Part shown: positions 55,691 to 63,885 of the stretch, in pieces
Layout of the letters: each line of letters starts with the position of its first letter
Position numbering within the stretch: position 1 is the stretch's first letter
NCBI GenBank assembly: GCA_965215055.1
Contig: OZ244046.1
Span: forward strand, 1,364,001 to 1,428,000
Direction of reading: 5' to 3'
DNA length: 64,000 bases
Source of the DNA: G965215055 sp965215055
Lineage (GTDB): Bacteria > Pseudomonadota > Gammaproteobacteria > UBA4575
Program-made: the position numbers and the translations under genes
The notes under the pieces: model-generated
Told to the model about the DNA's origin: nothing
Database searches by the model: none
Seen by the model: only the letters and a program-made list of their open reading frames with translations

Positions 55691-56692
55691 TCAAATTATT
55701 TTTTCCAAACTTGTAGTCCCAAGTTTTTGATCTTCTAACAGGGAACAAGGTTTCCGCCTGCGAATGAGTGCTTGCTGTAGCTTGTGAGTGGACCAATTTG
55801 ATGCCAGCCTTGAAAAGGCCAGACAAGCCGGACTCCTGTAACCATCTTTGCGGTAGACCAAAGTAATTGCTTTACAAGGCATTTCCGGGGTCAGTTCAAT
55901 CGAGTGAAGTTGGCACTTCATTTGGATAATACTGCTTGGTAGCACGGTGGCAAGCGTGCCGAGCCGGACCATTTCTATGATTACACTAAGCGAGTTGGTT
56001 TCAACCGTAATATGCGGCATGATGCCTTGGTCAAGACAATACTGGTCTATATGGCGCCGCAATGCAAAATCAGTATTGAGTAGTGCTAACGACTCCTGTT
56101 CAAACTCCTGTACACCCATTTGCTTGTTCTGATATTTGGCATGAGGGTGGGCATTGCCGACTGCAATGTGGAGCATTTCTTCAAAAAGTATGTCCGTCTG
56201 GACTTCTAGTGATCGCGTCTTGGCCGAAAACGGTTTGCTAAAAACAATACCGATGTCAACATGATCTTCGGCTACGGCTATTTCAATATCGTCTTGAGGC
56301 ATTTCCAATGTACTCAAACTGATGTTGGGATAGCTCGTATTAAAGTCTTCCAGCAATGGACAAGCCAAACAGTCAGTGATGGGAGTCCATCCCAGGCGAA
56401 GTGAGCCGCGACTCAGGTTTTGCACGTCGTGAATAGCGCGTGTCCCTGCCTCCAAGTCTCTACGGGCACAACGAGCATAGTGCAAATAAGCCTCGCCGGC
56501 ATCGGTCAATCGTACCGTACGTCCGGTTCGGTCCAGTAACGGTGTCTGCAACAGTTCTTCTAAATGTTTGATCTGCTGAGATAAGGTTGGCTGAGAAACG
56601 TGCAATGCTTTAGCGGCCCGGGTGTAGCTGCCGTATTCCGCAATAGCAATCAAGTATTGCAGGGCGCGGGGGAAAATACCTCGTTGATCCAT
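55691..56692 (-). CDS. cynR: LysR-family regulator, CynR-like
   Basis: This 333-residue regulator has an N-terminal winged HTH (EYGSYTRAAKALHVSQPTLS) and a LysR effector domain. Segments IHDVQNLSRGSLRLGWTPIT, ALLNTDFALRRHIDQYCLDQ and ETNSLSVIIEMVRLGTLATV closely resemble CynR, the cyanate-responsive activator of the cyn operon in Escherichia coli. The ATG at 56692 is preferred over a TTG at 56698. It is divergent from scnB, the classic LysR arrangement, so it may control both cynS and the thiocyanate hydrolase genes. Confidence 0.9.
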   Translation of the reverse strand: MDQRGIFPRALQYLIAIAEYGSYTRAAKALHVSQPTLSQQIKHLEELLQTPLLDRTGRTVRLTDAGEAYLHYARCARRDLEAGTRAIHDVQNLSRGSLRLGWTPITDCLACPLLEDFNTSYPNISLSTLEMPQDDIEIAVAEDHVDIGIVFSKPFSAKTRSLEVQTDILFEEMLHIAVGNAHPHAKYQNKQMGVQEFEQESLALLNTDFALRRHIDQYCLDQGIMPHITVETNSLSVIIEMVRLGTLATVLPSSIIQMKCQLHSIELTPEMPCKAITLVYRKDGYRSPACLAFSRLASNWSTHKLQQALIRRRKPCSLLEDQKLGTTSLEKII

Positions 56693-56897
56693 AGTCAACT
56701 CCTATGGGATTGATAATAACAAAGTCTTTGATTGCAAACTTATCTTTTTGATAGGCTGTTCATTAGACCAAGTGCATGCATCATAACAAATAGTGATAAA
56801 AACTCTCAAATGCAGTAACTTGGGCTTGTGAAACGGTTTGTTTGACGGTATCTAATCATAAGTATAGTAAGAGGAGTTCATAACTATGTCGTCGCCT
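56635..56897 (+). repeat. Right arm of inverted duplication (cynR-scnB control region)
   Basis: This is the working copy between cynR and scnB, plus the first codons of each gene; it is repeated in reverse at 53604-53862. It includes CAAAGACTTTG (an 11-base palindrome on the minus strand) and ATAA-N20-TTAT spacing that could be part of a LysR site. Confidence 0.9.
56842..56876 (+). promoter_or_regulatory. Putative scnB promoter and ribosome-binding site
   Basis: TTGACG (56842-56847) is followed by TATAGT (56863-56868; spacer 15) or TAGTAA (56865-56870; spacer 17). GAGGAG at 56871-56876 lies 9 bases before the scnB ATG. The non-ideal spacing is in line with a need for an activator such as CynR. 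Confidence 0.55.
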
Positions 56898-57317
56898 ACC
56901 AGACAGAAAGTAATGAAGCATCTTGATATTGTCGGCCATTTACAGCCGGCTTTGCATCAACCCCAGCATGCACCATTTCCAGATGAGGTTGATAATGCCC
57001 ATTTCAGAGCCTATATGCGGACATCTCATGATGTTGGCGGTGAACCGGATGTGTCCATCCCTTGGCAGGAAAAAGAAGAAGAGCAGTGGGAACTGAATAC
57101 CTACGTGACTTGCGAATGCCTGGCTTGGCGCGGTGTCTGGAACGCCGAGGAGAGGCGCCGTCGGCAGAATGTTGACTTGGGGCAGACTCAGTATCTGGGC
57201 TTACCCTATTACGGACGATGGCTGCTTTCCGCTGCGAGGATTATGGTCGATAAGCAGCACGTCACACTCACTGAGTTAATGAATAAGATTGATGAGGTCA
57301 AGAAACGCTATGAGTAG
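56886..57317 (+). CDS. scnB: Thiocyanate hydrolase, beta subunit
   Basis: This 143-residue subunit resembles the N-terminal part of nitrile hydratase beta: IVGHLQPALHQPQHAPFPDEVD near the start and YYGRWLLSAARIMVDKQHVT near the end. With ScnA and ScnC it forms the cobalt enzyme that turns thiocyanate plus water into carbonyl sulfide and ammonia. It is the first gene of scnBAC and is divergent from cynR. Its last 8 bases overlap scnA. Confidence 0.93.
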   Translation: MSSPTRQKVMKHLDIVGHLQPALHQPQHAPFPDEVDNAHFRAYMRTSHDVGGEPDVSIPWQEKEEEQWELNTYVTCECLAWRGVWNAEERRRRQNVDLGQTQYLGLPYYGRWLLSAARIMVDKQHVTLTELMNKIDEVKKRYE

Positions 57318-57663
57318 AAGTCACCACGCTGACAAAGCTACGGGGAAAGGCGACCCCCAGTGTTTTTTGGGTGAAGCGGGCCCACCCAAGTTCAAGGTGG
57401 GCGATCGTGTGCGGGTAAGAGATTTGCCAGATATTTTTTATACCCGCTGTCAGGTTTATACTCGCGGTGCGGTGGGAACAGTGGCAGTTGTAACTCATGA
57501 AAGCCCTGCCCCAGAGGACGAGGCTTGGGATAATGTTGACGCTCCCGAGTGGTTTTACATTGTGCGATTTCGGCAGAAAGACCTTTGGTCTGATTATCCC
57601 GATGCTTACCCGAACGATACGCTACAGACTGAATTTTCCGAGCGTTGGCTAGAGTCGGCATAA
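57310..57663 (+). CDS. scnA: Thiocyanate hydrolase, alpha subunit
   Basis: This 117-residue subunit corresponds to the C-terminal half of nitrile hydratase beta: KFKVGDRVRVRDLPDIFYTR, TRGAVGTVAVVTHESPAPED, WFYIVRFRQKDLW and a final FSERWLES. The ATG at 57310 overlaps scnB by 8 bases (ATGAGTAG) and is preferred over an in-frame ATG at 57289 that would overlap more. Translational coupling is expected. Confidence 0.93.
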   Translation: MSRSHHADKATGKGDPQCFLGEAGPPKFKVGDRVRVRDLPDIFYTRCQVYTRGAVGTVAVVTHESPAPEDEAWDNVDAPEWFYIVRFRQKDLWSDYPDAYPNDTLQTEFSERWLESA

Positions 57664-57713
57664 ATCTTGACCTAACTTTTAAGGATACAGTACAGAGCAG
57701 AGAGGAAAAACAA

Positions 57714-58409
57714 ATGGCAGAGAAGCATAAAGCTGCACCCATGGTTGATGAGGTCAGCGATTTTGAGGTACTTGAAGTTGCCGTTCGTGAGCTTGCTATT
57801 GAAAAGGGTCTTTTCACCGCTGAGGATCATCGGCGATTTGCGGAGTTTGCGCACAGCATAGGCCCCTTACCGGCAGCACGTCTTGTCGCCAAGGCATGGT
57901 TAGACCCCGAGTTCAAGAAACTTGCCTTGGAGGATGGCTTTACGGCCAGCAAGGAAGTCGGTATTGACTGGCTGAATCCAACCGGGTTTGGCACACCAAG
58001 CGATTACTGCGACTTACGCGTTCTGGAAGACACGCCTGAAGTGAAGCACGTTGTCGTGTGTACGCTGTGCTCGTGTTACCCCAGGCCAATTCTTGGTCAT
58101 TCACCGGAATGGTATCGAACGCCGAATTATCGCCGCCGCTTGGTTCGCTGGCCGCGGCAGGTACTTGCGGAATTTGGTCTTCAGCTTCCCGAGGACATAG
58201 AAATAAGAGTAGAAGACTCAAACCAGAAGTGCCGTTTCATGGTACTGCCGATGCGTCCAGAAGGCACTGATGGTTGGGACGAAGATCAGCTTGCTTCGAT
58301 TGTAACCAGGGATTGTATGATTGGCATAGCGTTACCACACCCTGACAGAAAAGCGGACGATAAAAGGCCAGTGCATCCAGCGGTTAACCCGGTGGCGCAC
58401 GACCATTAA
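57714..58409 (+). CDS. scnC: Thiocyanate hydrolase, gamma (catalytic, cobalt-binding) subunit
   Basis: This 231-residue subunit binds the non-corrin Co(III). The metal claw is CTLCSC at residues 116-121 (VVVCTLCSCYPRPILGHSPE); in the family two of these cysteines are oxidised to sulfinic and sulfenic acids. The following SPEWYRTPNYRRRLVRWPRQ is conserved with nitrile hydratase alpha. The Thr in CTLC is the cobalt-type signature (iron enzymes have Ser). The ATG at 57714 has AGAGAGG upstream; a start at 57645 would overlap scnA. Confidence 0.96.
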   Translation: MAEKHKAAPMVDEVSDFEVLEVAVRELAIEKGLFTAEDHRRFAEFAHSIGPLPAARLVAKAWLDPEFKKLALEDGFTASKEVGIDWLNPTGFGTPSDYCDLRVLEDTPEVKHVVVCTLCSCYPRPILGHSPEWYRTPNYRRRLVRWPRQVLAEFGLQLPEDIEIRVEDSNQKCRFMVLPMRPEGTDGWDEDQLASIVTRDCMIGIALPHPDRKADDKRPVHPAVNPVAHDH

Positions 58410-58421
58410 ACGGCACAAGGC

Positions 58422-58808
58422 ATGGCTAACTTGGGTAAGAAAAGACTTTGGCACCAAGACGACTCATCAGACCCTGATCAGTCACCAATCTCGTTGCTTG
58501 AGAAAATCCGCAGCCAGGGAAAAGTCTGGGAAGATCTGGCTGACAAGTATGGCGTAACCAACCCTGATCCTCCTTGGAAGATCAGCATGCTTTCAATATG
58601 CGAGGCACTTGCGGCCAACGATTGTCTTGGCACGCTTGAGCGCCGTGCTGCCGAGGACGATCTTTCTGAGACTATTTACCGTGACGTTCCTCAACCTGAG
58701 CGGCAACTTTTGACTTTGGCACATACCATGATTCAGCAAGGCCTACTGGATGAAGGCGAGCTCACTCGTCGAATAGAGCAAGTCAGTAGGCGTCTCAACA
58801 GTGTCTGA
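58422..58808 (+). CDS. P15K-type activator of thiocyanate hydrolase
   Basis: This 128-residue soluble protein (MANLGKKRLWHQDDSSDPDQ, then EKIRSQGKVWEDLADKYGV and DVPQPERQLLTLAHTMIQQG) resembles the small P15K proteins encoded beside thiocyanate hydrolase and cobalt nitrile hydratases. They assist cobalt insertion and maturation. It is 12 bases after scnC, in the same operon. The name is from similarity in size, order and motif, and experimental support in this organism is lacking. Confidence 0.87.
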   Translation: MANLGKKRLWHQDDSSDPDQSPISLLEKIRSQGKVWEDLADKYGVTNPDPPWKISMLSICEALAANDCLGTLERRAAEDDLSETIYRDVPQPERQLLTLAHTMIQQGLLDEGELTRRIEQVSRRLNSV

Positions 58809-58846
58809 AAGCAAGTACCAGCTATTCATGGGAAAGGAAAGGAGCC

Positions 58847-58897
58847 ATGATGATTTTTGAATATGATGGTGCACTTACTTTTTTACAAGGAAATTGA
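58847..58897 (+). CDS. Possible 16-codon leader peptide before the ABC transporter genes
   Basis: MMIFEYDGALTFLQGN follows a very strong AAAGGAAAGGAG site and ends 3 bases before the ATPase start. The unusually good Shine-Dalgarno argues it is translated. It might couple or attenuate expression of the transporter, but no stem or attenuator is evident. Confidence 0.35.
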   Translation: MMIFEYDGALTFLQGN

Positions 58898-58900
58898 TCA

Positions 58901-59716
58901 ATGGCAGACCGCACCGGTGTACACATCAAGATTGAGGACCTTGCTCACCGCTATACTCCGAAAAGCCCGATTACCTTTGATGAGGTTAATATAGAGGCGC
59001 AGCCGGGAGATTCGCTCGTCATCATCGGTCGTTCCGGTTGTGGTAAATCGACTCTTCTCCACGTGTTGGCTGGCCTGCTGCACCCCACCAAGGGCACGGT
59101 CCACATTGGTGGTGCACAGGTTCAAAAACCGTCCTCACGTTGGGTGATGATGTTCCAGGCCCCTCATCTTTTTCCCTGGATGACAGTTTCACATAATGTT
59201 GGCATCGGCCTCCATTTTGCTCATTGGCCCAGGAAAAAAATGCAGGAGCGCGTTACCGAGGTGCTCGGCCTTGTTGCGCTTGAAGACTATGCCCGCAGCA
59301 ACGTGCAGGATCTTTCTGGTGGACAGCAGCAGCGCGTCGCGCTTGCCCGCTCGCTGGTGATGGAACCCGAATTACTTCTTTTGGATGAACCCTTTTCGGC
59401 ACTTGACGCCTTTACCCGTGCGACCTTGCAGAAAGACGTTCGTTCCATAGTGAAACAACTGGGTATAAACATGGTGATGGTTACCCACGACATCGATGAG
59501 GCGGTGTTAATGGCCGACCGTGCATTGGTTATGGCTGGAGAACCCGGCAGGATCGTTCACGATTTCAGCGTTGATCTTGCCGACCCGCGTGAACGTCAGG
59601 ACCCGGCTGTTCAGTCCATGCGTTCACGCCTGATGCAGATTTTCCATGATGCGGCGCAGCCGTTGGAAAGTGCCGACACGGAAGCTGTTGGTGAACTACA
59701 CCCCAGTCCTGGCTGA
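58901..59716 (+). CDS. ABC transporter ATP-binding protein (nitrate/sulfonate/taurine type)
   Basis: This 271-residue importer ATPase has Walker A GRSGCGKST (about 46), Q-loop FQAPHLFPWMT, signature LSGGQQQRVALARS, Walker B LLLLDEPFSALD and H-loop MVTHDIDEAV. It resembles the NrtD/SsuB/TauB/CynD group. With the next two genes it makes a complete importer in the thiocyanate operon, so thiocyanate or cyanate is the most plausible substrate by context. Confidence 0.93.
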   Translation: MADRTGVHIKIEDLAHRYTPKSPITFDEVNIEAQPGDSLVIIGRSGCGKSTLLHVLAGLLHPTKGTVHIGGAQVQKPSSRWVMMFQAPHLFPWMTVSHNVGIGLHFAHWPRKKMQERVTEVLGLVALEDYARSNVQDLSGGQQQRVALARSLVMEPELLLLDEPFSALDAFTRATLQKDVRSIVKQLGINMVMVTHDIDEAVLMADRALVMAGEPGRIVHDFSVDLADPRERQDPAVQSMRSRLMQIFHDAAQPLESADTEAVGELHPSPG

Positions 59717-59778
59717 TCGACATTCAGTATTCGTGAGCATATACTTAAACTTAAATTAACCAAACGAGGAAGCCCGAC

Positions 59779-61059
59779 ATGAAAAAAGTTTATCAAAGAC
59801 ATGGTGACGGGATACGAGAAGACTCAGATCTCGTCTTGGAGTATGACCCGCTTTTCAAAGGCGTATTAGGTACAGGTATCAACCGGCGAGATTTTCTTGC
59901 AATGGGCGGCCTTGCTGCGTTAAGTGGTGCGATGCCATTTCCCACCTTTGCGAAAAAGAAGTGGGACCCGGTAGTTAAAATCTGTTACATCCCCATAACT
60001 GACGCGGCTGCACTGCTTGTTGCGCATGAATTGGGTTTATTCAAGGCGGAAGGCATTGATTCCGTTCGCCCAACGCTCATCCGAGGCTGGTCGCCGCTGG
60101 TTGAAGCATTTGCAGCACATCGCTTCAATCTCACGCACATGCTGATTCCGATTCCGGTCTGGATGCGCTATAACAACAAATTCCCTATAAAAATTACGGC
60201 GTGGGATCATACCAACGGCTCCGCCGTTCTTGTTGGCAAGGATAGTGGTATCAATACTCCCGAGGATTTCGGAGGTAAGCAGTTTGCAGTGCCGTACTGG
60301 TATTCGATCCATAACATTGTTTCACAAAGAATAATGAAGGCAGCGGGGATTACTCCGGTGATTCGGCCGCAGAGTGCAAAGCTTGCTCCGAACGAGTGCA
60401 ACTACCTCGTTTTACCACCTCCTGCCATGCCGCCTGCACTTGCAGCAAGAACGATTGACGGTTATTGCGTGGCTGAACCTTTCAATGCTTTGGGTGAACT
60501 CAAGGCAGGAGGCAAGGTGCTGCGCTTTACCGGTGATGTTTGGAAGGGTCATCCCTGCTGTGTTGTAGTAATGCATGAAGATGACGCCATGGACCCTGAT
60601 CGTGCAGCTTGGGCACAAGGGATACATAATGCTGTAATTGCTGCGCAAATTCATCTTGCCGAGAATAGAGAGGCGATGTCAGAAATGCTTTCTCGTGAAG
60701 GCAAAAGGTACTTGCCATTCCCGAAAGAAGTAATCAAGCGGGCGATGATGTTCTACGATCCAGCTTATTACAACAATCCTGCGGCGATCCAGCATCCGGA
60801 GTGGGGTCAGGATCGCATCAACTTCCAGGGTTGGCCATATCCATCTGCCACCAGGCTTGTTACAAACGACCTGAAGGATACGGTACTTACTGGTAATGCC
60901 AAGTTCCTTAAAGATCTTACCCCTGATCACGTTGCAGGTGACCTGGTCAACTATAACTACGTCAAGAACTCGCTGGAAGCCAATCCCAAGTGGCGAGACG
61001 ATGCCAGCGTTCCTAAGACAGGTGATCCCTATGTACGCACAGAGGTGTTTGAACTTTGA
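59779..61059 (+). CDS. ABC transporter substrate-binding protein, Tat-exported
   Basis: This 426-residue NMT1/NrtA-like binding protein has an unusually long N-region followed by a twin-arginine signal (INRRDFLAMGGLAALSG) about 35 residues in, then the binding domain starting VKICYIPITDAAALLVAHEL. Residues that contact the anion cannot be assigned. Tat export suggests that it folds before export, perhaps with a bound cofactor or metal. Its stop overlaps the permease start by 4 bases. Confidence 0.9.
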   Translation: MKKVYQRHGDGIREDSDLVLEYDPLFKGVLGTGINRRDFLAMGGLAALSGAMPFPTFAKKKWDPVVKICYIPITDAAALLVAHELGLFKAEGIDSVRPTLIRGWSPLVEAFAAHRFNLTHMLIPIPVWMRYNNKFPIKITAWDHTNGSAVLVGKDSGINTPEDFGGKQFAVPYWYSIHNIVSQRIMKAAGITPVIRPQSAKLAPNECNYLVLPPPAMPPALAARTIDGYCVAEPFNALGELKAGGKVLRFTGDVWKGHPCCVVVMHEDDAMDPDRAAWAQGIHNAVIAAQIHLAENREAMSEMLSREGKRYLPFPKEVIKRAMMFYDPAYYNNPAAIQHPEWGQDRINFQGWPYPSATRLVTNDLKDTVLTGNAKFLKDLTPDHVAGDLVNYNYVKNSLEANPKWRDDASVPKTGDPYVRTEVFEL

Positions 61060-61880
61060 GCAACGGCATTGCACTTTCTGAGGAAAACCAATCTTCCCGC
61101 GTCCTCAAGTCAGCGGGAAAACGTTTGTTCAATTGGGCGGCCGGCTTGGCCATCCTGTTTGCTCTTTGGTGGGTCGGCGGCTATCTTATCTATATCAACC
61201 CTTATACGACGGATTTTGCTGGTTTCCGTCCCATCCCCACCTTCATGGCGTTCCCAGAGCTTTGGATGGATGGCACGATTCCGAATGCTGTTATGTCAAG
61301 TGGTTACCGATTGGGTGTTGGGCTTCTTATTGCCATTGGATGTGGCATACCAATCGGTATTCTCCTTGGCCGCAGCAAGACGTTTCGCGAGCTGAGCAAT
61401 TCTCCGTTTCAGTTGTTGCGCATGATCAGTCCGCTCTCTTGGGAGCCGATTGCAGTAATTGTGTTTGTTACCTGGAACCAGTCGATCATTTTTCTTATTG
61501 CAGTAGCTTCAGTCTGGCCGGTAGTGTTTGCGACGGCTGCCGGCTTGGCCAAAGTAGACCCATCCTGGTTCAAGGTAGCGCGCAATCTTGGTGCCAAGCG
61601 TTGGCACATGTTGACGCAGATTATTCTGCCAGCAATTACTTTTGACATTATGACGGGTATTCGCCTTGCTCTTGGCGTTGCGTGGATCGTCCTCGTACCG
61701 GCGGAATTTCTTGGAGTAACCTCTGGGCTTGGCTATTCCATCAATGATGCGCGAGAAACACTCTCCTATAGTCACCTCACTGCAATGGTGCTCGTTATTG
61801 GGGTCATTGGCTATATACTTGACAGCACCTGTGCGTTTGCCATCAAGCGTTTCAGTTGGCACCATGCAGCGGAACACTAG
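61056..61880 (+). CDS. ABC transporter permease (nitrate/sulfonate/taurine type)
   Basis: This 274-residue inner-membrane permease has about six helices (LAILFALWWVGGYLIYI first) and the BPD_transp EAA loop in KVARNLGAKRWHMLTQIILP. It starts at TTG within the end of the preceding gene (4-base overlap). It pairs with the ATPase and Tat-type receptor. Confidence 0.93.
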   Translation: MSNGIALSEENQSSRVLKSAGKRLFNWAAGLAILFALWWVGGYLIYINPYTTDFAGFRPIPTFMAFPELWMDGTIPNAVMSSGYRLGVGLLIAIGCGIPIGILLGRSKTFRELSNSPFQLLRMISPLSWEPIAVIVFVTWNQSIIFLIAVASVWPVVFATAAGLAKVDPSWFKVARNLGAKRWHMLTQIILPAITFDIMTGIRLALGVAWIVLVPAEFLGVTSGLGYSINDARETLSYSHLTAMVLVIGVIGYILDSTCAFAIKRFSWHHAAEH

Positions 61881-61932
61881 CCGGTTGCATCCCGTACAAA
61901 ATCGAGCTGCACACTAGGCAAGGGGAAACGAA

Positions 61933-62163
61933 GTGAGTGAAAGCAAAGTTATTGATGCGCGCAATACTTTTTGTCCTGGACCGCTTATGGAACTCATTAC
62001 CTATATGAAACAAGCCAATGTGGGAGATACGCTCGAACTGCTATCAACCGATCAGGGTACAGCTTCCGATGTTCCGGAGTGGGTTGACAAAGTTGGGCAC
62101 GAGATGATCAGCAGTGAAAAAGTCGACGAAGTCTGGCATATTAAGGTTCGCAAGACTAAATAG
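61933..62163 (+). CDS. TusA-like sulfurtransferase domain protein
   Basis: This 76-residue protein has the TusA signature NTFCPGPLMELITYMKQANV with the active cysteine in CPxP. TusA proteins carry persulfide sulfur. Its place between the thiocyanate transporter and an SQR-like flavoprotein suggests it takes sulfur released from thiocyanate via carbonyl sulfide and sulfide. Confidence 0.92.
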   Translation: MSESKVIDARNTFCPGPLMELITYMKQANVGDTLELLSTDQGTASDVPEWVDKVGHEMISSEKVDEVWHIKVRKTK

Positions 62164-62207
62164 CATGCAGTTGGGGAATGGTAAGTATGTTGAGTAGGAG
62201 AATATAG

Positions 62208-63341
62208 ATGAGAATCCTGGTAGTTGGTGGTGGTACGGGCGGTACCATTGTAGCCAATAATCTTGCGCGTCGGTTGGTCAGAGAAACTCGCTCCGGCAAA
62301 GTTTCAATCACCATGCTGTCGGCTTCTGACCAGCATATATATCAGCCTGGCCTGTTTTACGTCGCGTTTGGACAGATGACTCCGGATCAACTATATCGCG
62401 ATCAAGCAAGCTTGCTTGAGTCCAATATCGAATTTCATGTAGACCCGGTCGAGCAGTTCCAGCTCGATCAAAATCAGGTAAGAACTGAAAGTGGCAATAC
62501 TTATGAATATGACACTCTTGTGATAGCAACCGGCTCGCGCATGGTGCCCGAGGAAATTCCCGGGTTGGCAGATGCAGCCGAGTTCTTCTACACTGAGAAA
62601 AGCGCGGTGAAAATGTTCAAACGTTTGCGTGAATTTCAAGGTGGCAAAGTTGCCATTATTGTCGGCGTGCCGCATAAGTGTCCGATAGCCCCGGTTGAGC
62701 TCACGTTTGCCTTGCACGATTATTTCAAAACACGTGGCATCCGCGACAAAGTCGAAATTAAATACCACTATCCGATTGGCCGTATTCACAGCATTGAGAA
62801 CGTTGCCAAGTGGGCAACACCAGAGTTTGAGCGTATCGGTATTGAGTACGAGACGCTGTTCAATGTCAAGGAAGTGGATGCGAAAAACAAGATAGTGAAG
62901 AGTGAAGAAGGTACGGAAACCTCCTATGACCTGCTCATTTCCATACCTGCGCATCGTGGTATGGAAGTGATTGAGAAGGATCAGCTTGGCCAAGGCGGAT
63001 GGATCCCGACTGATCGTCATCAACTCACCATGGATGGTCATGACAACGTCTACATAGTAGGTGATACTACCAACCTGCCAGTCAGTAAAACGGGTTCAGC
63101 AGCGCACTTTGAGGCAGAAGTGATTGCCGAGAACATTGCCTCAATTATCAAAATCGGCACCCCGGTACGTGAATACGATGGCAAGGTCTACTGCTTTATT
63201 GAAACCGGCCATGACAGTGCCACCTACGCCATGTTCAACTACATTAATCCTCCTGACCTGAAGCAGCCAAACAAGTCAATGCACTGGTTTAAGATGTCTT
63301 ATAACCAGATGTACTGGACCAGCGTACGCGGCTTGCTTTAA
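62208..63341 (+). CDS. Sulfide:quinone oxidoreductase-like FAD-dependent oxidoreductase
   Basis: This 377-residue flavoprotein begins MRILVVGGGTGGTIVANNLA (FAD Rossmann), has LVIATGSRMVP and a second GVPHKCPIAPVELT, and FAD motif NVYIVGDTTN. The cysteine of HKCPIAP and one in KVYCFIETG fit two of the three redox cysteines of SQR; the third, earlier one is not seen. A C-terminal amphipathic tail (NPPDLKQPNKSMHWFKMSYN) suits monotopic membrane binding. It would oxidise sulfide (or a related persulfide) to quinone-linked electrons. Confidence 0.87.
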   Translation: MRILVVGGGTGGTIVANNLARRLVRETRSGKVSITMLSASDQHIYQPGLFYVAFGQMTPDQLYRDQASLLESNIEFHVDPVEQFQLDQNQVRTESGNTYEYDTLVIATGSRMVPEEIPGLADAAEFFYTEKSAVKMFKRLREFQGGKVAIIVGVPHKCPIAPVELTFALHDYFKTRGIRDKVEIKYHYPIGRIHSIENVAKWATPEFERIGIEYETLFNVKEVDAKNKIVKSEEGTETSYDLLISIPAHRGMEVIEKDQLGQGGWIPTDRHQLTMDGHDNVYIVGDTTNLPVSKTGSAAHFEAEVIAENIASIIKIGTPVREYDGKVYCFIETGHDSATYAMFNYINPPDLKQPNKSMHWFKMSYNQMYWTSVRGLL

Positions 63342-63353
63342 GGAGGCCATGTC

Positions 63354-63794
63354 ATGACCGCTCAGGCAGAGACAGAGACGCCTCCCGCCGGAACAGCTAG
63401 TACCGGCGATCTGCAGCAGCTCACCGAGCTCGCGACACTTGTCACCTCCGCTCGGGATGCAATGTCGGACGAGATTGTCACCCGGTTAGCCTCGGCAGTG
63501 AGCGAGGGCATTACCTTGCTCGATCGCCTCACGCGCAATGAGGGGCTGATGCGTTTGATTCGGGCACTTGATCGCCCGGAAAATCAGGACCTTCTGATTA
63601 GCTTGTCCAATGCCATCACTGCAATGAGTCGAGATCTCGCAACTACTTCTTCGCCAGCCAAAGGCGGTATTGGAGGGATATTACAACTGGCTCGCGAGCC
63701 AGCCACGCAGGAGGGGGTTCGATTGCTTTCGCTATTCAGCCAGCATCTGAGAGAGAGCGTTCGTGAACTGCATCAGCACGACGCTAATAGCTGA
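63354..63794 (+). CDS. DUF1641 domain protein
   Basis: This 146-residue helical protein (ITLLDRLTRNEGLMRLIRAL, then a glycine-rich GGIGGILQLAREPATQEGVR) has the DUF1641 pattern found next to SQR-like or NADH-dehydrogenase-like flavoproteins. It starts 12 bases after the SQR-like gene and lacks catalytic residues. A role as a partner of the flavoprotein is inferred. Confidence 0.87.
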   Translation: MTAQAETETPPAGTASTGDLQQLTELATLVTSARDAMSDEIVTRLASAVSEGITLLDRLTRNEGLMRLIRALDRPENQDLLISLSNAITAMSRDLATTSSPAKGGIGGILQLAREPATQEGVRLLSLFSQHLRESVRELHQHDANS

Positions 63795-63810
63795 AATTTA
63801 AAATTTAACA

Positions 63811-63851
63811 GCCAAGAAGGGGCGCGGGAGAGAGGTGCCCCTTTGGCTTTT
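63811..63851. terminator. Rho-independent terminator, possibly bidirectional
   Basis: GCCAAGAAGGGGC and GCCCCTTTGGC pair with one bulged base and an 13-base loop; TTTT follows. It lies between two converging genes. Confidence 0.78.
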
Positions 63852-63885
63852 CTAGCTTTCGAGTATCTTCTATCTTCGCTTCAGA

